Assembly (NCBI GenBank): GCA_001969505.1
Contig: LSSK01001746.1
Span: forward strand, 1 to 19,581
Direction of reading: 5' to 3'
Length of the DNA stretch: 19,581 bases
Origin: Zancudomyces culisetae
Taxonomy: Eukaryota > Kickxellomycota > Harpellomycetes > Harpellales > Legeriomycetaceae
Position numbers and translations under genes: made by a program. Below are positions 8,621 through 19,280 of the stretch, in pieces. Numbering within the stretch: position 1 is the stretch's first letter; every line of letters starts with the position of its first letter. The notes beneath the pieces are model-generated. The model had not been told where the DNA came from, did not search any database, and worked only from the letters and a program-made list of their open reading frames with translations.

Positions 8621-8930
8621 ATGTGTCTTTTAGTCAATATCATTAATTGATCTGAGCAACACACCAGTTAGAAACAATAACCAGCTGGTATCGTATATGA
8701 AAAATATCCACCCAAGACCAACAGCCATAATAACAATTACAACAAACACCAACAACTACCACAACTTGAGCTCTGCTTTCACCCTTCTCCCATCCTCTCT
8801 CTTTCGTTTGTATAATTCCTGTCACAAAAATGTTTTGTGTCCTGATGGTCATCCACCACCAAATCTAGTGTATTTTGAAACTGATAATTGCGATTATGTG
8901 TATATTTTATTTCTCTCTATGGAATAGCTT
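8621..8930 (+). pseudogene. Decayed third copy of the secreted Cys-rich gene
   Basis: This stretch retains pieces of the tandem genes in the right order. ATG TGT CTT TTA GTC at 8621 matches ATG CGT CTT TCA GTT of copy 1. At 8694, GTATATGAAAAATATCCA matches GCATATGAAAAGTGCCCA of copy 2 (AYEKCP). The next block AAGACCAAC then Ile/Thr codons matches RPTVTVTVTTT after a +1 frameshift. Near 8871, the peptide VYFETDNCDYVY matches IYFETEACECEC. Damage seen: an in-frame TGA at codon 10 of the signal region, the frameshift, three Cys codons changed to Tyr (TAT), loss of most of the Thr linker, and no recognisable 3' half beyond about 8910. The right boundary is uncertain. An alternative is chance similarity of Thr-rich low-complexity DNA, but the ordered non-repetitive blocks argue against that. 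Confidence 0.65.
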
Positions 8931-9122
8931 TGTAGTTTACTTGAACTTATATACTTTTTTGTAAAACAGTCTTGATCAAGTTTTAACAAAGTATTGTATT
9001 TTATATGAAAAAGTAATATAAAATCTAGATAAATAGAATAATAAAGAAAAAAAAGAGAGTAAAAGACAAAGCCATATAAATAAAAAACCAACAACATCAA
9101 CAATAACATCAACATCAATGTC

Positions 9123-9155
9123 AATAAAATAAAATAAAATAAAATAAAATAAAAA
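9123..9155. repeat. AAAAT microsatellite
   Basis: About six AAAAT units in the probable 3' untranslated side of the SNT2-like gene, which ends at 9210 on the minus strand. Confidence 0.85.
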
Positions 9156-9209
9156 GACTCAAATTGAAAAATGATGCTCAAAGCTAGTGCAATAGAATCA
9201 AATGAAAAC

Positions 9210-12200
9210 TCAGGATTTACAAAAACAAAAGTGACACTGATACCCAGTAGTACCAGTACCACCACTATTGTTATCATTATTATTACTATTACCATTACTA
9301 TTACCAGCGTGTCCATTTTCAGTATGTAGTGTGTGCCAAAAGGGAGATATTTTTAAATTACAAGACTGGCATGATAAATGTAATTCATCATATTGTTTTC
9401 GCTCATGGTCTTTTACCTGCGATCGCAATCGCGACTGGCTAGACAAAACGGATGATAAAGGCACATCAGGATTGATGATATTCTTTAGATCCTGAAAATT
9501 TTTTTTTCCTACATCAGTAGTACTGGTATATTCATCAAAGCCTACACCTGTAATAGAACAACTCGAATCTTGTAGCTTTTTTGTGTCAGAAGATTCAGGC
9601 AATGGTGGAAAGACATCCATATCAAATGCATCACTATGGTCAAAGTCTAGACGCGGTTCGTATCCATAATCGTAACTGTTGTTCTTGTTTTCAAGATCTG
9701 AAAACCCTAACGACAGTGATAGTGAGTATGATTTTGCGTTTAAGAGCTTGTGCTGTTGGTTTTTTTGGTAGTTTTTTATGTCGTAATTCTCGACAACAAA
9801 AGTGATCAAGTTGGCAAATTGGCCAAAAGAATTGGTTCCGGATTTTTCCAATAGCCGTTGTGATGGTATAAAAGATTGTAGATTTGGATTTGGATTTGGA
9901 TTTGAAGATGGTCTGGATCTAGACCTCCCAGCTACAGGATGAGTAGTTCTATCAACACTTCTGCTATTTCCATTTCCATTTCCATTTCCAAATGTGTCAA
10001 TATCAGAGTTGATTTTTCGGTTGGATTTGATACATTCTAGTAAATTAAAGACATTGCAGGAATCAGATGGTAGCAGATTGGCTAAATAAAACGAATGCAG
10101 AGGACAGGTTGCAACTAACCTGTTTGTAATATTAAAGTGGTTCTTTAAAATCTTTTGACCGAGCGATGTACCAGGATTAGTACCAGCACCAGCACCATCG
10201 GTATGGGTATGAGTATGAGTATGAGTAGAAGAGTCGATTGAAGGTGTTGATGCTCGTGATGTCATTGGTGAAGGTGAAGACGAATGTGAATGTGAAGGTG
10301 AAAGTGATGACGATAGCGATGACGATAAAAATGGTGATGATGATGATGATGATGGTATTAATGGTGGTACGTAGAATAACGACCAGCTATGATCTAAATT
10401 AGCTGTCTCTAGGTTAGTACCGACATTGGAATTGGAATTGGAATTGGAATTGGGATTGATATTAACAGTATTTGTAGAATCAAAGAAACCATGAGATTTT
10501 AGTCTTTTAGAATTGTCCAAAGTAAAAGAATCATTTGTAAGGGATCTTTTGCATCGAATTGTGGCAACTGTGGATGGAGAAGAAGATGAAGAAGGATAAT
10601 TACTGCTGCTTTCAGCGACCAAAGCAAGTGCACCGACATGACCATTAGAATTTTTGGTAGTAACACTAGTGTTGGTATCAACACCAGCATCAATATCAAC
10701 ATCAGCATCAGCATCAATATCGACATCGACATCGACATCAACATCACCATCCACGCCGACTTTAGCATTGGTATTGGTTTTAGTATTGATTTCATCTTTG
10801 ATGCTAGGATTAGAATCAAGAGTCGTATTAATATTGGTTTCAGTATCCTTATCTTTATCATTGTCATTATCTTTATCATTGTGAGCACGAGTATATTGTA
10901 ATAATGTCTGGTTTAGTAAACAAGAAGGATGCACAAAGCTTTCAGAAGCCGAACTTAGACAAGAATACAAAGGAGATAATTTGATACTATTTATAAAGGT
11001 ATCGGTGAGGAAGGTGGGTTGGTTCTTTGTGGCTAGAAAGGCTTGCAATTTCTTGTTAACAACTATAAGAGAGTCATGTTCAGAATCTGGGATATCGTCA
11101 TTGTTTTTCCTGGAGGAATCCAAAAAAGTTGCTAGTTTTTGATTGACAATTCCCAGATTTTGATGGTGTTGAGGAATTTTTAGTTTGATTTTATCTTTAT
11201 GATTGTTGGTTCCAGTTTCGATTCCGGCTTTGATTCCGGCAAACCGTTCGACAAAGCAACAATTGGGAACGGAAATTCCAACCGCACTTTGACATACAAA
11301 ACATTTATTGTTCCAAAATTTCAAATCAAGATTCTCAAACCCACACACAACAATCTCCTTTGGATTGTATCTATACCTAACCTTGGCCTGATGTTTGCTG
11401 CCATAGTCACCCAAGTCCTTCGGAACAGATCTCCTGTTGCGTCTGAGCAAGTACAAGCCACTATCAACCATAGCCATCACAAGAACTGTACAGTGCACGT
11501 GGACCCAATTGTTCTCCAACGTTTTCCACATTGCCTGGCTGCTTTGATCTTCGGCACTTTTGTGGCATATAACACAAGTATCATCAGTTGAAGCTGTTGG
11601 GTTTTGTAGATTTAAACAGAATTCGCATAAATAAGAGATTAGTGATGTAGAGTTTGCTCCAGTATTTGCTCCTCCTCCTCCTCCTCCTCCTCCACTACTG
11701 AAACTGCTGCTGTTAGTTTCATCAGACCTTTTTCTTGTGGATCCAACATAACCGCTCGAATATTTTCGTGAGGTTTTAATTATTGGGTTTCCATAACAGC
11801 AATTGTGTATGGTAATATTGCAATCACTACATTTCAGCATCATTGAAGCTGTACGAGATGAATTTGTTATTAAATTCATTGTACCATTATTACTATTGCT
11901 ATTACTATTACTACTGCTATTACTGTTACTATTAATATTGCCATTGCCATAACCATAACAGAGATCACATTGCAAGATGCAAGGGGTTTGTGACTGAACA
12001 TGTTCATGTTGTGTTTCTGTTTGTTGGGCTTGCTGCCCTGAATGAGTCGGTTGAGTTTGTTGAGTTGGCTGAGTTTGTTGGGACGAAAAAGTGGCGGTTG
12101 AGGGAATCACCCCATATTTACACCAATACTGATGACATTTTTTGCATACCAGTTTGTTTCGAGTAGCGGCTGTCGAATCTACTGGGTTGAACACACTGTT

Positions 12201-15200
12201 GTTTCCAAACCATTCACTCTGCGTAACTGGCGCAGTGTATGAGACCGGATCGTTGTTACTATTCTGACTATCTTGCAAATCAAATTGTAGATTGGAACCA
12301 GATGCCTCTCCAGCGACACGTTGCGCTCCCGAATTGTAGTACAACGCATTTGTATGGTCGTGTACAAACTCCCATGGCACTTGATACCACTTTGCCGAAC
12401 GCTCACACTTACAGCCCGCACATCGCAGACGTGAAGACGACGAGCTGGCAGCACTAGTGGTTGCTGGTAAACCCGCTAGATTTGCCGAACTGCCACTAAT
12501 CCCTGCCAAAATACTCAACGCCTCATTTTCCCGTGACCGTATTGCATTTCTTGTACTCACTCCATAACCCTCTGTAGAAGAAAGCTGTGATGATGCATTG
12601 CCACCAATAAGCCCCTGGTACTCATTGCCTATTATATTGCTCTCGGTAATCACTGCTGCATTGGAATTTGGCTGAGAGTATGGTCTGGTGCCACCTACAT
12701 CACCAACCAATGTGTTATAACTGGCTTTTCCTTTTGTAACATTTTCAGAGTTTTTGAGCTTATAATATCGAAGCGTGATTTGTTTGTGATTGAATCTCTT
12801 ATTTTCGTCGTTATTATAAAAGGAAAACATGCTTTTTGCAATTAAATGTACATTTGCTTTGTATTTTCTAATAAGCGCCTCCATCCTAGTATTTGCTTCA
12901 GCCGTCCACTTAGGTCCATTGTACTTTTCTTCCTGTTGTTCCTGCTGCTGTTGTTCTTGTTCTTGTTGTTGTTGTTGTTGCCTCGTTTTCAATATTGGTT
13001 TTGCTTTCTGTTTCAACTTGTGTTGTTTATCAGCTTTCTCATCATCTGCCATTCTTACCGCTTGATATGATGCCACAACCTGTTCAATATAATACTTGGG
13101 ATTCTTTAGCACCTCTGCCTTTGCACTATCAATATCGTATTTATTTATCGCCAACGCTCGCAGCGCCACCATTTTTCTCTCCAACAAATCAAAATCTACA
13201 TTTTGCTGTGTAAACTCGCCAAGGAACTTGCCTATCTCTGCTAGATACTTGTCAAGCTTATTCTTATTCAATTTAGTTAGTTCTTCTCCTGTAAAAAGTT
13301 CTTGCTCGCTTGCTTCCACGCCTCTTTCTATAACTCCCTCCCTCTCTACTCCTCTTTCTCTATATCTTTGCCTTTCTTTTCCTCCAGAAGTTGAGCTTGT
13401 ATTAGAACTAGAACTAGAGTTAGAGTTAGAACTAGAATTTGGATTGGAATTGGAATTGGAGTTGGAGTTAGAATTGGAATTGACACTTTTTTTATTTCCT
13501 TCTTCTAAATCTTGCTGTTGCTGCGTGGACTCTGCCACTAAGGCCTGGTTTTTATTTCCAATTCGACTACCCGCTCGTGGATTAATACGATCATCTTCTG
13601 TCAACACATCCTCAATATTGCTGTATATTCCAAAATATCTAAATGGCCAGTCCTTTCGTCGCTTATCCACACTTTTATCTTTATCTTTATCTGTATATGT
13701 AGATGTAGATGTATATGTATCATTGTTGTTGCTATTATTATTGCTATTAGTACTGTTGTTAGCCTCCTCTCTTGTTCTTGTTCTTGTTGATATTGTCGAG
13801 TTGGTTCCGTTTGCTTTACTGTTTTTGTTCCTTTGAACTGCCATTTCCTTCTGTTGTTGTTGTAAAAATTGCAACTGTGCGGTTCGGCTTCTCTCTCGTT
13901 TATTCCCATTAAACCCACCAATTCCTAATCCAGTTCCAGTCCCAGTTCCAACCCCAGTCCCAGTCCCAACCCCAGCTCCAGTTCCAGACTCAACCCCTGT
14001 GCCTATTCCTATTCCTGTCTCTGCTCCAAGTCCCAGCTCCAACCCCAGCTCTATACTATTTTCTTTTTCCATTTTCATTTGCCGCTCAAATTTTTCCTTC
14101 AAACATGGTGCACACTGCCACCCATACCCTTTACTAGGCTTCTTGATCAATGGTGGGTCTAAACACCCCATATGTGTCGCCTTGTTACATATTGAACACA
14201 CCATTGAACTCTCGCTACTGCACCACTGCTTACACACCACACAGTCCTTGCGTTCCTCAATGAAATCCTGTATTTTTTCCTTTTCACAAACCACATACCT
14301 GTATGTCTCTGTCAACTTTTTTTTCACCTCATCCGGCACATTTCTTATTTGTCCAACTGGTATTACCTCGTATACCCGGTTGATAAACCGATCATACAGG
14401 ATAGAATAGTAAAAATGATCCTCTTGCTTCTTGAATTCCTCCAAATCTTTAATTTCGCTAATATGTTCCACCACACATTTCCCCTTCACTACCGTCATCG
14501 ACCGCAGTTCGCTGTTCATAGTTGCAACCAGCAGTCGTGGTTCTTGTTTTCTACCCTTCATTAAATTCAAATCAGCCGGTCGTTGGTACCAAGCTACTCT
14601 TACATCTATTTCGTCCGACCACTGGTCCCTTTTTTCCTCCATTCCCCCCTTTCCCCGCTCATTTGCAGTTGTTGGTTTTGAAGGCGAGCCTGGATTTGCT
14701 ACGCCTCTTACTGCCGCTCTATCTGCTCTCGGGCTTGTGGTATCACCCCTCGTATTTGTCACTTTTGTATTGCTTTCAGCATTTTGAATACTTGCTGAAG
14801 ATCTTGTCAGCGGTACATTTCTTCCCGCCTTCACAAAATTCATTACTCTTCCTATCGAGTATCTTTCATCCAGACTATCTCCTGCTACATATACACTGTC
14901 TATTTTTTTAAATTTATCAACACATACTGTGCTTAGTATCGGTGCTATTATTACTATCAATACACAACTACTACTTTCAACTATTCAATCTTCAGCCAAC
15001 AGGCAAAAAAAAAGAGAAAAAGGCCTGTTCATTCCTGCCAGATAGGTGGTGGTGACAGTAATACTTGTATATATGAATACAAACACATATCCTGGTACAC
15101 TTTAAGCCTCCTTACCTCCAATATTTATGTCGATATTTCCAGGTATGACAATCTTTTTTATTGTCCGCGAGTTATCCTTATTCTCATAGTACACCTGTAC

Positions 15201-15224
15201 CATATACTTTCTACATTTTATCAT
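9210..15224 (-). CDS. SNT2: Snt2-like chromatin protein: BAH, PHD, SANT, GATA-type and extended PHD modules
   Basis: The model joins 15224-15116 and 14899-9210 (5799 nt, 1932 aa). Exon 1 starts GCCAAAATGA, preceded by an in-frame TAG. Intron 15115-14900 (GTAAGG...AAAATAG) restores the BAH start INIG-DSVYVAGD. Domains in order: BAH (about 30-235) with a ~65-residue insert; PHD finger C4HC3 (C256, C259, C271, C274, H279, C282, C299, C302); Gly/Thr, Asn/Ser and Gln tracts; a helical ELM2-like stretch (573-650); SANT (699-754, WTAEANTRMEALIRKY); a GATA-type zinc site with a long loop (C863, C866, C955, C958); a second PHD (1014-1131); an extended PHD split by large inserts (1145-1638); and a terminal C-x2-C...C-x2-C zinc site (C1880-C1928). 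This order is that of Snt2, which in yeasts recruits histone deacetylase (Ecm5/Rpd3) or joins the Lid2 complex. The product should be nuclear. It is much larger than usual because of low-complexity inserts. Confidence 0.88.
10677..10757 (-). repeat. Asp/Val/Ile dipeptide repeat inside the SNT2-like gene
   Basis: A GAT/GTT-type hexamer repeat encodes alternating Asp with Val, Ile or Ala (spliced residues about 1418-1444). It sits in the insert that splits the extended PHD module. Confidence 0.8.
12933..12980 (-). repeat. Gln/Glu repeat (CAG/CAA) in the SNT2-like gene
   Basis: A run of CAA, CAG and GAA codons gives about sixteen Gln/Glu residues just before the SANT domain (spliced residues 677-692). 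Confidence 0.85.
13389..13490 (-). repeat. Asn/Ser repeat in the SNT2-like gene
   Basis: Alternating AAT/AAC and TCC/TCT/AGT codons encode an Asn/Ser tract (spliced residues about 507-540). Confidence 0.85.
13915..14045 (-). repeat. Gly/Thr/Leu repeat in the SNT2-like gene
   Basis: Short GGN-ACN and GGN-CTN units encode a Gly-Thr-Gly-Val type tract after the first PHD finger (spliced residues about 322-364). Confidence 0.85.
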
Positions 15225-15620
15225 TTTGGCTATAGTCTATTTCTTTACATTTATTATGCCTATGGGTTGGTATAATACTATATTTGAGTATTTTATTTCT
15301 TTATATTTATTTATTTTACTATTAATATATATTCTATTTGTTTCGTAATTAAAAATAAATTTAAAAATAAATATAAAAAAATAAAAAAAAATATAAAATA
15401 TACAATATTGTATTTCAGCAGTTTAAAAGTTAGAAGAAAAACAAAAAAAAATACAAATTACTTTTAATTTATCATCAATACTACTGTTGTTATTGCTGTT
15501 TTTTTTTGGTTTTTTTTTTGGTTTTTTTGCCTCTACTACTAAATTGGTAATTGTTAATAGTAATGTAATGTAGTGTAATGTAAATGAATAAATTTTTCGT
15601 TTAGAACCCATTTTATCAGC

Positions 15621-15645
15621 ACCAAACCAAACCAAACCAAACCAA
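15621..15645. repeat. ACCAA pentamer repeat, five units
   Basis: Five perfect ACCAA units, about 400 bp upstream of the SNT2-like start codon. Confidence 0.9.
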
Positions 15646-16752
15646 AATTTTTTTTTATTTTCTGGTAAACATCAATATTGATGTATGGGTAAATTATATA
15701 CCTTTCAAAAGAACTGGAAATGCCAAAATACACCAAGTTTCAAGGAACTTTCTGTTTCCTAGACTACTTTTTTTTTTCTTTTCTTTTCTTTATCTCTCAA
15801 GCTAAATCGACCGATTAATGAACATAATAAGCAAGTACATACTTTCTCACAACCCTTTTTACTACATGTTTGTTTAACGAATTCATAACTTTTATCAATG
15901 TTATAAGCCAATAAATAACGCAAGGTATAAAAGTAGGTTTTACACGTATGTGATTTTGTCTTCATATGTATGTACTAATACTAGCAAGGATGAATATCCA
16001 ACAAGCCAACACCTGAATCCTCCTACCCCAAATCGCACAACTTTGGCACAATACGAGTATTTTATCTTGTCATAAACATACTTGAAGTGTTAATGCAGGA
16101 CCTTTTTGTGTTTTTCAGTGTGTCACTCGCCCTCCCCTTTCCTTCACTAGGACATTTTTATCATTATATACTTGTCTATGCCCTACATGCGAGCTTGAAC
16201 AAAAAAAAAGTTTGTGGATGTGGATCATACAACAATTAATTATGCTATTTTTTCTAATTTCTCCTTCCTCCTTCCACATCCAAATGTCACAATTATTTTA
16301 AAATATTTTTTTTTCAATGAATTATTTGATTTCAAACAAAAATAAACATAAAATAAGCGTAAAATTAATTGCTTTAAAAAAATTTTATTTTGTATTATTT
16401 TTTTTTACTTTTTTCAGATTCATGTTTTTGAAGCAACCCAAGATGATTAAAAATGTTTAAAAACACACTAAACCACTACTAAACCACACATGAAGGGCCA
16501 TAAAGGATAATACAAACATTCATCAGCATTTCATGCTGATCTTTGTCATTGTAAAGATGGTAAATTGTGAATTGGTACTTGTATACAAGCATATTGCTCT
16601 ACCTTTGCAAGTCTAATCACATTGAGCTAATCAAATATGAGCCTGATACACGCGTATTGGCATAAATTTGATCGTATCAGCAATTTACAAGTGTAGATAA
16701 CTTACTACTGCAAAGAAAATAAAGAGCCAGAAAGAAGATAAGAGTATATATA

Positions 16753-16758
16753 TTTATT
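16753..16758 (-). terminator. Candidate poly(A) signal of VPS72
   Basis: TTTATT on the plus strand reads AATAAA on the minus strand, 36 nt after the VPS72 stop codon. Confidence 0.5.
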
Positions 16759-16793
16759 GTTATGCATTCGAAATAGGCGGCACTTTTGTTTTA

Positions 16794-18437
16794 CTAAAAC
16801 CAAAGCAGGTTTCCAACATCATACTTATAGTCCCCACTAAGAATTTTTTCAATCACCTTGTATGCAAAAAGGTTATAATACGGAATCCCAGTCTTCGGGT
16901 GTAGGTATTTTGCGGGTTTTCCGGTGATCGGACATATTTTGGGTCGAAAAACTGCATTTCTCCCACATAAATTATTAAAAAACATATGTTGTTTCTCGAA
17001 TAATTGTAGAATTTGCGTTTCTGTATCTCTGTTGTAGCTGAAACGCAGCTCTGATCTACCTTCTTTTACACCGTTTTTACTGTTCGAATCACTTTCTTTG
17101 GCAGTGACATGGTTTTCCACAACGCATGTGTATGAGCGATGAGAAATACTTGGTAATACAACTTGTGTTCGTTTTACTCTTAGGCTTTTTACTTTTTCCA
17201 CAAGTTTTTCCTGTTCCAATATTGTTAATTCTTTCAGAGATTCTATGTTGCGCATTTCCGTCTTTTTGGCCTCTTCTAGTAGCTCCTGTTGTGTCAACCT
17301 TTTTTCCTCTATATATTCTTTCTCCTTTTTCTTTACATCCTGCCCATCTTTTATCTTACCGGCTTTGTCTACTACACCTGTCTTTGCGGGTTGAAATGCT
17401 GATATTATTCCCGAGGCGTATACCGAACTTACTCGTGAAGAAGTTCTTATTCCCTCCTATTTATCATATTTTTTTTGAAATTAAACGAATTCACTAATAA
17501 CAATATTATTATTATTATTATTATTATTATCTGTACTACAAGATATTCTTTCCTGTGGTTTGATTGAGTATAGAACTTTTAGTAGATGCCACAACATTTC
17601 AAAAAAAAAGAATTAAAAGGTTTATGCTTTCTAGTAAAATATTCACCAGTTACAATACTTACAACATATTGCTGCTGCTGTGATGCTGGTTTTGGTTTTG
17701 GTTTTTCCGTGGTTACTGCTGTAGTTTTTCGCTTTTTCACACTTGCGAATTTAGGTACTATTCTTTTTCTTTTTTGACTCTTTTCCTACAAAGTGCCAAA
17801 ACAAAAAATATATATATTTAAACAACTTCAACATTACTGTTGTTTTTATTGTATTTTGTCTGCTTTTGTTTACTTTGTGGTTATATAGTTACCGAATTAA
17901 TTGACCAAGTACAAACATAAATAATAAACTCGGACTTACTTTAGCCTTTTCAGCTTGTCTTATGATTTCTTCCAAACGCTGTGACATCTCTTCGTCCTCG
18001 AATTCATCCTCGGAGTCTGTTTCCTCAAAATCCGAATCTGTAATATCTTGCTGACCCTCTTCCTCATACTCCTCACCTTATGATTAGTGTTTTATTTAGT
18101 ATCTTTTTCGCATAAAGTTGGAATAACACATTTTAAACACACAAGCTTTGATAGAAATGAATTAATTATGAACTACCTACTCAAATATTTGTACTCCTTT
18201 TCTTCTTGGTCGTCTCCAAAGGCCTTTTCTCCTTTTTTTTCGATTTCCTTTTGGATAAGACTCTGTAGTCTATTTTCATATAATTTCACTTTAAAACAGA
18301 ACTAACAAGCATGTCGTTGGATTTATTATTCATAAATCTACATTTGTCTCGACCAAAATTGGTAGAGAAGAAGAGTGATATATAATAATAAAAACTTACT
18401 TTGCTCCAGCATTGGCTCGTCTCTCTCGTCTGTTCAT
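16794..18437 (-). CDS. VPS72: VPS72/Swc2 (YL1) subunit of the SWR1 chromatin remodeller, five exons
   Basis: Exons 18437-18400, 18269-18181, 18076-17940, 17785-17663 and 17456-16794 join to 1050 nt, 349 aa. Donors are GTAAGT except intron 2 (GTAGGT). The start is ATG AAC AGA CGA, giving MNRRERRANAGAKLQSLI, the typical YL1 opening (RxRRANAGxx). An acidic segment follows (residues 44-77, DITDSDFEETDSEDEFED), which in the family binds the H2A.Z-H2B dimer. Then come a Lys/Arg-rich stretch (89-130), the family hallmark LTQQELLEEAKKTE (183-196), and the C-terminal YL1-C motif (299-335) with CPITGKPAKY and PKTGIPYYN. The length is close to animal VPS72 (about 364) and much shorter than yeast Swc2. 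It should act in the nucleus as the H2A.Z-binding subunit of SWR1. Identity is secure; exon 2's donor is the least certain junction. Confidence 0.93.
17505..17530. repeat. ATT microsatellite in VPS72 intron 4
   Basis: Nearly nine ATT units lie inside intron 17457-17662, between exons 4 and 5. Confidence 0.9.
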
Positions 18438-18630
18438 TATGGCTAGCTTTTATTATAATACACTTTAGTTTTGTGTTAATTGGTAGTAAATACAGCCAAC
18501 AATATAAGAGAGTAATTGGATATCCTTTAAGTTCTATTTTTTGAAAAATTGGATCGCAGCATGCTTTTTTTTTCGCGACCTTTAATTACATATATATTTT
18601 TGCATTTTCAAATCCCAATATATACTCGCC

Positions 18631-18646
18631 AATCTTGGCCAAGATT
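18631..18646. promoter_or_regulatory. 16-bp perfect palindrome upstream of VPS72
   Basis: AATCTTGGCCAAGATT equals its own reverse complement and lies 194 bp before the VPS72 ATG. A second, overlapping inverted repeat (GATTTT at 18643-18648, AAAATC at 18655-18660) follows. It has the form of a dimeric transcription-factor site; no factor is assigned. Confidence 0.45.
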
Positions 18647-18722
18647 TTGTTACTAAAATCCTTACTGCCTATTGAATCGCAAGCTAAACTTCAGTTCAAA
18701 ATAATTACTGTTTTACCACAAA

Positions 18723-18742
18723 AATAATAATAATAATAATAA
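18723..18742. repeat. AAT/TAA microsatellite
   Basis: About six AAT units in the spacer upstream of VPS72. Confidence 0.85.
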
Positions 18743-19280
18743 AGGAAAAAACACCAGCTTTTTTTTTACTTGGCTATATAGCTCTATAGAAGGATTTATT
18801 CCTTTTATTAAAACTCATGCTCTTGCTTCAACAGCTTGTAAAAAAAAAACAGTGCATGTTTTTTCAAGCACTCTTGCAAATATTTAAAGTTGAAACATGT
18901 TGAATGCTAATATGGGACGGTAACTTTTTTTAAACGTTTTATATATTGCTAATAATTTATATTTCAAAGTTCGTTATAAATCATGAAATTAATAATATAT
19001 AATAGATGTGGTGGGAGGAAATAAGAATAAAGTATGCAAGTGAAAAGAAAATGTCAAAAATAGTGAAAAATAAGTATAAATACTAACTAAGATTTTAATG
19101 TTTATAAAATTGGAAACCTAGTTAAAATTCATACAGTGATTCTTGACATACTTGGAAAATTAAATAAATGGAAGATTTTTTTTTCTTTGCTTACACCCAT
19201 CTTCTGAGCACAAGACTCTGTAAAAAAAAAAAGGAGGAATGGGGGAAAGATTTTTGGTTTTAGTTAACACGTGCTTAGAT

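Larger units (their letters stand above)
15225..16793. other. Spacer between SNT2-like and VPS72 genes
   Basis: 1.57 kb, very AT-rich, with short chance ORFs only. It holds an ACCAA pentamer repeat at 15621-15645, T- and A-runs, an 8-bp hairpin at 16522-16540 and the VPS72 poly(A) signal candidate. The SNT2-like promoter must lie at its left end. No tRNA, rRNA or snRNA was recognised. Confidence 0.5.
18438..19280. other. Spacer upstream of VPS72
   Basis: No gene supported. It contains the VPS72 promoter side (right of 18438), the 16-bp palindrome at 18631-18646, a TAA repeat (18723-18742), poly-T and poly-A runs, and the 3' flank of the gene at the right edge. Confidence 0.5.

Noticed and set aside
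10654-10901. Plus-strand open frames of Ile/Ser/Thr repeats across the SNT2-like gene (also near 13096-13836)
   Set aside because: They are antisense shadows of simple-sequence coding DNA in the SNT2-like gene.
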